Shown one piece after another: positions 44,114-56,279 of a DNA stretch of 64,000 bases. The notes below the pieces were generated by a model. That model saw only the letters and a list, made by a program, of their open reading frames with translations. It was not told where the DNA came from and searched no databases. Position 1 is the stretch's first letter. Each line of letters opens with the position of its first letter. The stretch spans positions 25,646,077-25,710,076 of the forward strand of contig NC_092582.1 of assembly GCF_037975245.1 (NCBI RefSeq), in the 5' to 3' direction. The position numbers were made by a program, and so were the translations under genes. The stretch comes from Apostichopus japonicus. Lineage: Eukaryota; Echinodermata; Holothuroidea; Aspidochirotida; Stichopodidae.

Positions 44114-45916
44114 TAAGCAAAAATGCCAAATTTTTCATTTTAAGTGCTGGAAGTCCCAATTTTGGATCAAAGTAGTTGCTATGGCATGTAAAAATGGTTT
44201 TCAAGCAAACATCAGAAAATTTCAAGCTTGGGTGATTTTTACGCATAAATTAGTATTACAGACTTAAAGTACCACAAAGAGCATGTGCGTTTCTATACAT
44301 TAGACTAGAACAGCATTTCTGACCAGTTTTCCTCCCCAATAAACTATTGGGTCATTAAGCCTTGACCTACCAAAGCTTCCGTAATTTGATTCCTGCCTTG
44401 AATCTGCTAAGTAGGTGCCAAATGCACGAAATTCAAAATCTTTCAGAATCAGACCAAAATGCCTGCAGTGTGTGTAACGTGAACGACTCAGTTCAGTGAA
44501 ATTTGACATCTGTGGGCACCTAAAGTACATGGTAATCATATTTTAGGTTATGTTTGCTTAAGTTGGAAGTACCTGGTGTTTAACTAAGGACAAAAACTCA
44601 GTTTCAATGCATGAAATACCCCTAATGTTGTTAGCTTAGGCCTAGGCCTCAGGTTCATAATGGCGCTACGTTAGTATCCTAGACCAAGTCTACACCAGCT
44701 GTAGCACAATTTTGTATGAGGTCTGTATCCCAAGTGGAGTGGCTGCTGAGTGCTAATACCTTGCACAGAGAATGTTTTGAGTCTTATTTAGCAAATAATC
44801 CTCAAAGGTATGCATTTTCTGCTCCTGCATATGAGCATCAAGGGGTTTATGAGCCTACTTACTCACTCCTCATCAGTTTTCTGTTGTTTTAATTGTCAAT
44901 TTTCAGAGAAAGTTGATGTGCTAAGTCCTCAGCATGCACAGCTATATACTTTGAATGGGTGTGGTATCAATGGACTCAACTGGTTAGATGAGGTAACAAC
45001 AAATCCCAAACAACTCTGACAGCAGAAAGAGATATCCTGATGCTTCCATGGGAGATCTACTGTAGTAACTATAGGAACCAGTGCTTGCCACCAATGGAGA
45101 ATACGGTAATATGACGTTGTTGTTCTTTAATTGCCGAGCAACAAATTTGAATGTTTTATCATGAAATATACCCCCCTATCCACCTCTCTTCTCTTATAAC
45201 TGTCTTTAATACTTAGTAACAACCTATGCACAAACCTTTAAATGGACTGGATATGCTATTGAGGTGAACAGTGTATCTAGATAGCATTCCAGTAAGCTTT
45301 ACTTTTCACTACTGTAATACCCCTTACAGTGAGGCTGTTGTTTACAAATCCCGATGATCCAGTTTTGGCAAAGAACACCTTCAATTCTCTTCTCTCATTC
45401 TTAGTAACTTAACAGTTGCACTGGAGTGACATGCAATATCAGTTTAACATGTTCCAAACAGTTCAGGATTACATTGTGGTATGTCCTGTGGGTCAGTTTG
45501 GGAGGAATCTGCTGAGCTAAACAAAAGTAGTTTTCATCACTTTTCAGAGCCAGAGACGAAAAAGCCCTCCCCGCTGACCCTTCTATGGATGATGTTTCTG
45601 CAGGTAGGGCAAGCCAGACCAAGTGGACTGTGATCAGGGATACCAATAAAACCTGCAAGAATCATAGATGCACCCAAATTGGTCAAGCTTATCAAAATTG
45701 GTGACTGGAAATGTTGTTGCAGTCGTAGACCTGGTTACTGCTTACACAGTATTGCTCATATGTGTATTTACACACTGCACCGTGCATACTGAAATCTCTG
45801 AAAATACATCTTTATGGACCTAAAATGATAATTGCATAGATTTCAGTTGTGGTTTATATTGTGACAACTATGAAAAGTATCATTTTGGTAATAAAAAAAA
45901 ATTCATCTCTCACTTA
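44114..45916. other. segment between the two inverted-repeat elements
   Basis: 1.8 kb of non-satellite DNA bounded by the two element copies. It contains the weak kinase-exon candidate at 44907-44992. Other open frames (44300-44539, 45401-45658) show no recognisable motif. Confidence 0.5.
44907..44992 (+). pseudogene. possible next exon of the Src-family gene (weak)
   Basis: 86 bp with a good acceptor (GTCAATTTTCAG) and donor GTAACA, entering with the phase left by exon 42848-42998. It reads EKVDVLSPQHAQLY, loosely like the (K)ADGLC-type start of the exon after SH2, but the following residues do not match the family. Phase and position support it; sequence support is thin. Confidence 0.25.
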
Positions 45917-46383
45917 AGGTGGCATACTCCTATTAGAGTCTATATCAATCTGCTCGATTGTTCTCCAGAAAAATTGCCAAAAAGCAGCGGGAGAACATCT
46001 TTTGTGACCTGTTATCAACCATAATCTAGTTTTTTGTGGCTTGACTGTTGAAGAGCATGAATGGAAGTACATGTGGTGAGAAAATTGGGTCAACTGAGGC
46101 AATTTTAGACCCGATTAGGCCTCCCAGGAGCAGCGTAGGAAATTTGTTTACCACTGAGTGAAGAGGTTTGTTTACAAGTAACGAAAACTTACGGCTCAGA
46201 TAGCAAAACATTTTCACGGTCATAGTACAGAAAATTGATGGTGCCATAAAAGGCCAACTTGTCAGCTATCCGGTGATGGGTAGCGTTTAGCTAGAGAAAA
46301 CTTCTATCTAGACTTAGAGACCATATTAGTTTTGTGATTTAGTGTGTAAGTCAATGGGGCTTTTTAATGGGCGTATGCTACCT
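45917..46383. mobile_element. 470-bp inverted-repeat element, copy 2
   Basis: 467 bp, same orientation and close in sequence to copy 1 (shared ctatatcaatctgctcgatt, gcagcgtaggaaatttgttt, agctatccggtgatgggtag). Directly after its end, GCTACCT, satellite resumes at caaatctctctcagactacg, within 2-3 bases of the monomer position where copy 1 begins. Confidence 0.82.
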
Positions 46384-49284
46384 CAAATCTCTCTCAGACT
46401 ACGTAGAAGGGCTCCCAGCACCCAGTAGACGCTTGTCTCGGGTCAAAAGTGGCATTCGACGAAGTTTTAGTCATTTATATTAAATATGAAATGACGTCAA
46501 GATATGGTTATTAAATTTCATTTTTCCACCAAAATATAAGTGTTTATACCACTCTTGTCACGTGGAAAGGAATCCAAAGGGCGCCACACACCACAGGTAA
46601 AATTTTGGGAAGAATGAAAAAAGTCGCGATTTTGGCTAAAATCGGACAAAACCATTATGGTATAGCCTTATGAAATTGGCCATTTTGGGCCAAAAATGAA
46701 ATTCTCAAATCTCTCTCAGACTACGTAGAAGGGCTCCCAGCACCCAGTAGATGCTTCTCTCGAGTCAAAAGTGGCATTCCACGAAGTTTTAGTCATTTAA
46801 ATTAGATATGAAATGACGTCAAGATATGGTTATTAAATTTCATATTTCCACCAAAATATAAATGTTGATACCACGCTTGTCACGTGGAAAGGAATCCAAA
46901 AGGCGCCACACACCACAGGTACAATTTTGGGGAGAATTAAGAAAGTCGTGATTTTGGCCAAAATCGGACAAAATCATAAGGGTATAAACCTTATAAAATT
47001 GGCAATTTTGGGCCAAAAATGAAAGTTCTCAAATCTCTCTCAGACTACGTAGAAGGGACTCCCAGCACCCAGTAGACGCTTCTCTCGGTATAGCCTTATG
47101 AAATTGGCCTTTTTGGGCCAATAATGAAAGTTCTCAAATCTCTCTCAGACTACGCAGGAGGGACTCCCAGCACCCAGTTGACGCTTCTCTCGAGTCAAAA
47201 GTGGCATTCGACGAAGTTTTAGTCATTTAAATTAAATATGAAATGACGTCACGATATGGTTATTGAATTTCATTTTGCCTCCAAAATATAAATGTTTATA
47301 CCACTCTTGCCACGTGGAAAGGAAATCCAAAGGGCGCCACACACCACAGGTACAATTTTTACAAGGATTAAAAGAGTCGCGATTTTGGCCCAAATCGGAC
47401 AAAATCATAAGGGTATAAGCCTTATGAAATTGGCCATTTTGGGCCAATAATGAAAGTTCTCAAATCTCTCTCAGACTACATAGAAGGGACTCCCAGCACC
47501 TAGTAGACGCTTCTCTCGAGTCAAAAGTGGCATTCGACGAAGTTTTAGTCATTTAAATATGAAATGACGTCACGATATGGTTATTAAATTTTATTTTGCC
47601 TCCAAAATATAAATGTTTATACCACTCTTGTCACGTGGAAAGGAAACCAAAGGGCGCCACACACCACAGGTACAATTTTGGGAAGAATTAAAAAAAGTCG
47701 CGATTTTGGCCAAAACCGGACAAAATCATAAGGGTATAGCCTTATGAAATTGGCCATTTTAAGCCAATAATGAAAGTTCTCAAATCTCTCTCAGACTACG
47801 TAGGAGGGACTCCAAGCACCCAGTAGACGCTTCTCTCGGGTCAAAAGTGGCATTCGACGAAGTTTTAGTCATTTAAATTAAATATGAAATGACGTCACGA
47901 TATGGTTATTGAATTTCATTTTGCCTCCAAAATATCAATGTTTATACCACTCTTGCCACGTGGAAAGGAAATCCAAAGGGCGCCACACACCACAGGTACA
48001 ATTTTTAAAAGGATTAAAAGAGTCGCGATTTTGGCCAAAATCGGACAAAATCATAAGGGTATAGCCTTATGAAATTGACCATTTTGGGCCAATAATGGAA
48101 GTTCTCAATCTCTCTCAGACTACGTAGAAGGGACTCCCAGCACCCAGTAGACGCTTCTCTCGAGTCAAAAGTGGCATTCGACGAAGCTTTAGTCATTTAA
48201 ATTAAATATGAAATGACGTCACGATATGGTTATTAAATTTCATTTTGCCTCCAAAATATAAATGTTTATACCACTCTTGTCACGTGGAAAGGAGTCCAAA
48301 GGGCGCCACACACCACAGGTAAAATTTTGGGAAGAATGAAAAAAGTCGCGATTTCGGTAAAATTCGGACAAAATCATAAGGGTATAGCCTTATCAAATTG
48401 GCCATTTTGGACCAATAATGAAAGTTCTCAAATCTCTCGCAGATTACGTAGAAAGGACTCCCAGCACCCAGTAGACGCTTCTCTCGAGTCAAAAGTGGCA
48501 TTCGACGAAGCTTTAGTCATTTATATTAAATATGAAATGACGTCACGCTATGGTTATTAAATTTCATGTTGCCACCAAAATATAAGTTTTGATTACCACG
48601 CTTGTCACGTGGAAAGGAAATCCAAAGGGCGCCACACACCACAGGTACAATTTTGGGAAGAATTAAAAAAGTCGCGAAATCGGACAAAATCATAAGGGTA
48701 TAGCCTTATGAAATTGAGCATTTTGGGCCAATAATGAAAGTTCTCAAATCTCTCTCAGACTACGTAGGAGGGACTACCAGCACCCAGTAGACGCTTCTCT
48801 CGAGTCAAAAGTGGCATTCGACAAAGTTTAGTCATTTAAATTAAATATGAAATGACGTCAAGGTATGGTTATTAAATTTCATTTTCCACTAAAATATAAA
48901 TGTTTATATCACTCTTGTCACGTGGAAAGGAATCCAAAGGGCGCCACACACCACAAGTACAATTTTGGGAAGAATTAAAAAAGTCGCGATTTTGGGCAAA
49001 ATCGGACAAAATCATAAGGGTATAGCCTTATGAAATTGGCAATTTTGGGCCAATAATGAAAGTTCTCAAATCTCTCTCAGACTATGCAGAAGGGACTCCC
49101 AGCACCCAGTAGACGCTTCTCTCGAGTCAAAAGTGGCATTCGACGAAGTTTTAGTCATTTACATTAAATATGAAATGACGTCACGATATGGTTATTAAAT
49201 TTCATTTTGCCTCCAAAATATAAATGTTTATACCACTCTTGTCACGTGGAAAGGAGTCCAAAGGGCGCCACACACCACAGGTAC

Positions 49285-52200
49285 AATTTTGGGAAGAATG
49301 AAAAAAGTCGCGATTTGGGTAAAAATCGGACAAAATCATAAGGGTATAGCCTTATGAAATTGGCCAATTTGGGCCAAAAATGAAAGTTCTCAAATCTCTC
49401 TCAGACTACGTAGGAGGGACTCCCAGCACCCAGTAGACGCTTCTCTCGAGTCAAAAGTGGCATTCGACGAAGTTTTAGTCATTTAAATTAGATATGAAAT
49501 GACGTCAAGATATGGTTATTAAATTTTATGTTGCCACCAAAATATAAGTGTCTATACCACTCTTGTCACGTGGAAAGGAGTCCAAAGGGCGCCACACACC
49601 ACAGGTACAATTTTGGAAAGAATTAAAGAAGTCGAGATTTTGGCCAAAATCGGACAAAATCATAAGGGTATAGCGTTATGAAATTGGCAATTTTGGGCCA
49701 AAAATGAAAGTTCTCAAATCTCTCTCAGACTACGTAGAAGTGACTCCCAGCACCCAGTAGACGCTTCTCTCGAGTCAAAAGTGGCATTCGACGAAGTTTA
49801 GTCATTTACATTAAATATATAATGACGTCAAGTCATGGTTATTAAATTTCATTTTCCACTAAAAAATAAATGTTGATACCACTCTTGTCACGTGGAAAGG
49901 AAATCCAAAGGGCGCCACACACCACAAGTACAATTTTGGGAAGAACTAAAAAAGTCGCGATTTTGGGCAAAATCGGACAAAATCATAAGGGTATAGCCTT
50001 ATGAAATTGAGCATTTTGGGCCAATAATGAAAATTCTCAAATCTCTCTCAGACTACGTAGGAGGGACTCCCAGCACCCAGTAGACGCTTCTCTCGAGTCA
50101 AAAGTGGCATTCGACGAAGTTTAGTCATTTAAATTAAATATGAAATGACGTCAAGGTATGGTTATTAAATTTCATTTTCCTCTAAAATATAAATGTTTAT
50201 ATCACTTTATATCACTCTTGTCACGTGGAAAGGAGTCCAAAGGGCGCCACACACCACAAGTACAATTTTGGGAAGAATTAAAAAAGTCGCGATTTTGGGC
50301 AAAATCGGACAAAATCATAAGGGTATAGCCTTATGAAATTGGCAATTTTGGGCCAATAATGAAAGTTCTCAAATCTCTCTCAGACTATGCAGAAGGGACT
50401 CCCAGCACCCAGTAGACGCTTCTCTCGAGTCAAAAGTGGCATTCGACGAAGTTTTAGTCATTTACATTAAATATGAAATGACGTCACGATATGGTTATTA
50501 AATTTCATTTTGCCTCCAAAATATAAATGTTTATACCACTCTTGCCACGTGGAAAGGAAATCCAAAGGGCGCCACACACCACAGGTACAATTTTGGGAAG
50601 AATTAAAAGAGTCGCGATTTTGGACAAAATCGGACAAAATCATAAGGGTATAGCATTTTGAAATTGACCATTTTGGGCCAATAATGAAAGTTCTCAAATC
50701 TCTCTCAGACTACGTAGGAGGGACTCCCAGCACCCAGTAGACGCTTCTCTCGAGTCAAAAGTGCCATTTGACGAAGTTTTAGTCATTTAAATTAGATATG
50801 AAATGACGTCACGATATGGTTATTAAATTTGATGTTGCCACCAAAATATAAGTGTTTATACCACTCTTGTCACGTGGAAAGGAGTCCAAAGGGCGCCACA
50901 CACCACAGGTACAATTTTGGGAAGAATTTAAAAGGCGAGATTTTGGCTAAATTCGGACAAAATCATAAGGGTATAACCTTATGAAATTGACCATTTTGGG
51001 CCAATAATGAAAGTTCTCAAATCTCTCTCAGACTATGTAGAAGGGACTCCCAGCACCCAGTAGACGCTTCTCTCGAGTCAAAAGTGGCATTCGACGAAGT
51101 TTTAGTCATTTACATTAAATATGAAATGACGTCACGATATGGTTATTAAATTTCATTTTGCCTCCAAAATATAAATGTTGATACCACTCTTGTCACGTGG
51201 AAAGGAGTCCAAAGGGCGCCACACACCACAGGTACAATTTTGGGAAGAATTAAAAAAGTCGCGATTTGGGTAAAATTCGGACAAAATCATAAGTGTATAG
51301 CCTTATGAAATTGGCAATTTTGGGCAAAAAATGAAAGTTCTCAAATCTCTCTCAGACTACGTAGAAGGGACTCCCAGCACCCAGTAGACGCTTCTCTCGA
51401 GTCAAAAGTGGCATTCGACGAAGTTTTAGTCATTTACATTAAATATGAAATGACGTCACGATATGGTTATTAAATTTCATTTTGCCTCCAAAATATAAAT
51501 GTTGATACCACTCTTGTCACGTGGAAAGGAGTCCAAAGGGCGCCACACACCACAGGTACAATTTTGGGAAGAATGAAAAAAGTCGCGATTTGGGTAAAAA
51601 TCGGACAAAATCATAAGGGTATAGCCTTATGAAATTGGCAATTTTGGGCAAAAAATGAAAGTTCTCAAATCTCTCTCAGACTACGTAGGAGGAACTCCCA
51701 GCACCCAGTAGACGCTTCTCTCGAGTCAAAAGTGGCATTCGACGAAGTTTTAGTCATTTAAATTAGATATGAAATGACGTCAAGATATGGTTATTAAATT
51801 TTATGTTGCCACCAAAATATAAGTGTTTATACCACTCTTGTCACGTGGAAAGGAGTCCAAAGGGCGCCACACACCACAGGTACAATTTTGGGAAGAATGA
51901 AAAAAGTCGCGATTTGGGTAAAAATCGGACAAAATCATAAGGGTATAGCCTTATGAAATTGGCCAATTTGGGCCAAAAATGAAAGTTCTCAAATCTCTCT
52001 CAGACTACGTAGGAGGGACTCCCAGCACCCAGTAGACGCTTCTCTCGAGTCAAAAGTGGCATTCGACGAAGTTTTAGTCATTTAAATTAGATATGAAATG
52101 ACGTCAAGATATGGTTATTAAATTTTATGTTGCCACCAAAATATAAGTGTCTATACCACTCTTGTCACGTGGAAAGGAGTCCAAAGGGCGCCACACACCA

Positions 52201-54490
52201 CAGGTACAATTTTGGAAAGAATTAAAGAAGTCGAGATTTTGGCCAAAATCGGACAAAATCATAAGGGTATAGCGTTATGAAATTGGCAATTTTGGGCCAA
52301 AAATGAAAGTTCTCAAATCTCTCTCAGACTACGTAGAAGTGACTCCCAGCACCCAGTAGACGCTTCTCTCGAGTCAAAAGTGGCATTCGACGAAGTTTAG
52401 TCATTTACATTAAATATATAATGACGTCAAGTCATGGTTATTAAATTTCATTTTCCACTAAAAAATAAATGTTGATACCACTCTTGTCACGTGGAAAGGA
52501 AATCCAAAGGGCGCCACACACCACAAGTACAATTTTGGGAAGAACTAAAAAAGTCGCGATTTTGGGCAAAATCGGACAAAATCATAAGGGTATAGCCTTA
52601 TGAAATTGAGCATTTTGGGCCAATAATGAAAATTCTCAAATCTCTCTCAGACTACGTAGGAGGGACTCCCAGCACCCAGTAGACGCTTCTCTCGAGTCAA
52701 AAGTGGCATTCGACGAAGTTTAGTCATTTAAATTAAATATGAAATGACGTCAAGGTATGGTTATTAAATTTCATTTTCCTCTAAAATATAAATGTTTATA
52801 TCACTTTATATCACTCTTGTCACGTGGAAAGGAGTCCAAAGGGCGCCACACACCACAAGTACAATTTTGGGAAGAATTAAAAAAGTCGCGATTTTGGGCA
52901 AAATCGGACAAAATCATAAGGGTATAGCCTTATGAAATTGGCAATTTTGGGCCAATAATGAAAGTTCTCAAATCTCTCTCAGACTATGCAGAAGGGACTC
53001 CCAGCACCCAGTAGACGCTTCTCTCGAGTCAAAAGTGGCATTCGACGAAGTTTTAGTCATTTACATTAAATATGAAATGACGTCACGATATGGTTATTAA
53101 ATTTCATTTTGCCTCCAAAATATAAATGTTTATACCACTCTTGCCACGTGGAAAGGAAATCCAAAGGGCGCCACACACCACAGGTACAATTTTGGGAAGA
53201 ATTAAAAAAGTCGCGATTTTGGGCAAAATCGGACAAAATCATAAGGGTATAGCCTTATGAAATTGACCATTTTGGGCCAATAATGAAAGTTCTCAAATCT
53301 CTCTCAGACTACGTAGGAGGGACTCCCAGCACCCAGTAGACGCTTCTCTCGAGTCAAAAGTGCCATTTGACGAAGTTTTAGTCATTTAAATTAGATATGA
53401 AATGACGTCACGATATGGTTATTAAATTTGATGTTGCCACCAAAATATAAGTGTTTATACCACTCTTGTCACGTGGAAAGGAGTCCAAAGGGCGCCACAC
53501 ACCACAGGTACAATTTTGGGAAGAATTTAAAAGGCGAGATTTTGGCTAAATTCGGACAAAATCATAAGGGTATAACCTTATGAAATTGACCATTTTGGGC
53601 CAATAATGAAAGTTCTCAAATCTCTCTCAGACTATGTAGAAGGGACTCCCAGCACCCAGTAGACGCTTCTCTCGAGTCAAAAGTGGCATTCGACGAAGTT
53701 TTAGTCATTTACATTAAATATGAAATGACGTCACGATATGGTTATTAAATTTCATTTTGCCTCCAAAATATAAATGTTGATACCACTCTTGTCACGTGGA
53801 AAGGAGTCCAAAGGGCGCCACACACCACAGGTACAATTTTGGGAAGAATTAAAAAAGTCGCGATTTGGGTAAAATTCGGACAAAATCATAAGTGTATAGC
53901 CTTATGAAATTGGCAATTTTGGGCAAAAAATGAAAGTTCTCAAATCTCTCTCAGACTACGTAGAAGGGACTCCCAGCACCCAGTAGACGCTTCTCTCGAG
54001 TCAAAAGTGGCATTCGACGAAGTTTTAGTCATTTACATTAAATATGAAATGACGTCACGATATGGTTATTAAATTTCATTTTGCCTCCAAAATATAAATG
54101 TTGATACCACTCTTGTCACGTGGAAAGGAGTCCAAAGGGCGCCACACACCACAGGTACAATTTTGGGAAGAATTAAAAAAGTCGCGATTTGGGTAAAAAT
54201 CGGACAAAATCATAAGGGTATAGCCTTATGAAATTGGCAATTTTGGGCAAAAAATGAAAGTTCTCAAATCTCTCTCAGACTACGTAGGAGGAACTCCCAG
54301 CACCCAGTAGACGCTTCTCTCGAGTCAAAAGTGGCATTCGACGAAGTTTTAGTCATTTAAATTAGATATGAAATGACGTCAAGATATGGTTATTAAATTT
54401 TATGTTGCCACCAAAATATAAGTGTTTATACCACTCTTGTCACGTGGAAAGGAGTCCAAAGGGCGCCACACACCACAGGTACAATTTTGG
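49285..54490. repeat. higher-order repeat, period about 2.6 kb (8 monomers), copies 1 and 2
   Basis: Distinctive variants recur at about 2,600-bp spacing: gaagtgactcccag (49738, 52338), the tttatatcactttatatcac duplication (50197, 52797), agtgccatttgacgaag (50760, 53360) and aagtgtatagcc (51292, 53889). Sequence between the copies is nearly identical, far closer than neighbouring monomers are to each other. Confidence 0.93.
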
Positions 54491-55315
54491 GAAGAATTTA
54501 AAAAGGCGAGATTTTGGCTAAAATCGGACAAAATCATAAGAATTATGAAATTGGCCAATTTGGGCCAAAAATGAAAGTTCTCAAATCTCTCTCAGACTAC
54601 GTAGGAGGGACTCCCAGCACCCAGTAGACGCTTCTCTCGAGTCAAAAGTGGCATTCGACGAAGTTTTAGTCATTTAAATTAGATATGAAATGACGTCAAG
54701 ATATGGTTATTAAATTTTATGTTGCCACCAAAATATAAGTGTTTATACCACTCTTGTCACGTGGAAAGGAGTCCAAAGGGCGCCACACACCACAGGTACA
54801 ATTTTGGGAAAAATTTAAAAAGCGAGATTTTGGCTAAAATCGGACAAAATCATAAGGGTATAGCCTTATGAAATTGACCATTTTGGGCCAATAATGAAAG
54901 TTCTCAAATCTCTCTCAGACTATACAGAAGGGACTCCCAGCACCCAGTAGACGCTTCTCTCGAGTCAAAAGTGGCATTCGACGAAGTTTTAGTCATTTAC
55001 ATTAAATATGAAATGACGTCACGATATGGTTATTAAATTTCATTTTGCCTCCAAAATATAAATGTTGATACCACTCTTGTCACGTGGAAAGGAGTCCAAA
55101 GGGCGCCACACACCACAGGTACAATTTTTGGAAGAATTAAAAAAGTCGCGATTTGGGTAAAATTCGGACAAAATCATAAGTGTATAGCCTTATGAAATTG
55201 GCCATTTTGGGCCAAAAATGAAAGTTCTCAAATCTCTCTCAGACTACGTAGGAGGGACTCCCAGCACCCATTAGACGCTTCTCTCGAGTCAAAAGTGCAA
55301 TTCGACGAAGTTTTA

Positions 55316-55432
55316 GTCCTTTAAATTAGATTTTTTAGTCATTTAAATTAGATAGTCATTTTTTTAATTTTTTAGTCATTTTATTTTTTTTATTTTTTTT
55401 ATTTTTTAAAATTTTTAGTCATTTAAATTAGA
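55316..55432. repeat. AT-rich scrambled insert inside the array
   Basis: Within one monomer, the phrase tttagtcatttaaattagat is repeated and broken up by T-rich and A/T-only sequence before the monomer resumes at gatatgaaatgacgtca. It is unique within the array. Confidence 0.9.
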
Positions 55433-56279
55433 TATGAAATGACGTCAAGATATGGTTATTAAATTTCATTTTGCCTCCAAAATATAAGTGTTTATACCAC
55501 TCTTCTCACGTGGAAAGGAACCCAAAGGGCGCCACACACCACAGGTAAAATTTTGGGAAGAATTTAAAAAGGCGAGATTTTGGCTAAAATCGGACAAAAT
55601 CATAAGGGCCTTATGAAATTGACCATTTTGGGCCAATAACGAAAGTTCTCAAATCTCTCTCAGACTACGTAGAAAGGACTCCCAGCACCCAGTAGACGCT
55701 TCTCTCGAGTCAAAAGTGGCATTCGACGAAGCTTTAGTCATTTATATTAAATATGAAATGACGTCACGCTATGGTTATTAAATTTCATGTTGCCACCAAA
55801 ATATAAGTGTTGATTACCACGCTTGTCACGTGAAAAGGAAATCCAAAGCACCCAGTAGACGCTTCTCTCGAGTCAAAAGTGGCATTCGACGAAGTTTTAG
55901 TCATTTACATTAAATATGAAATGACGTCACGATATGGTTATTAAATTTCATTTTGCCTCCAAAATATAAATGTTTATACCACTCTTGTCACGTGGAAAGG
56001 AATCCATAAGGGTATAGCCTTATGAAATTGGCAATTTTGGGCCAATAATGAAAGTTCTCAAATCTCTCTCAGACTATGCAGAAGGGACTCCCAGCACCCA
56101 GTAGACGCTTCTCTCGAGTCAAAAGTGGCATTCGACGAAGTTTTAGTCATTTACATTAAATATGAAATGACGTCACGATATGGTTATTAAATTTCATTTT
56201 GCCTCCAAAATATAAATGTTGATACCACTCTTGTCACGTGGAAAGGAGTCCAAAGGGCGCCACACACCACAGGTACAAT

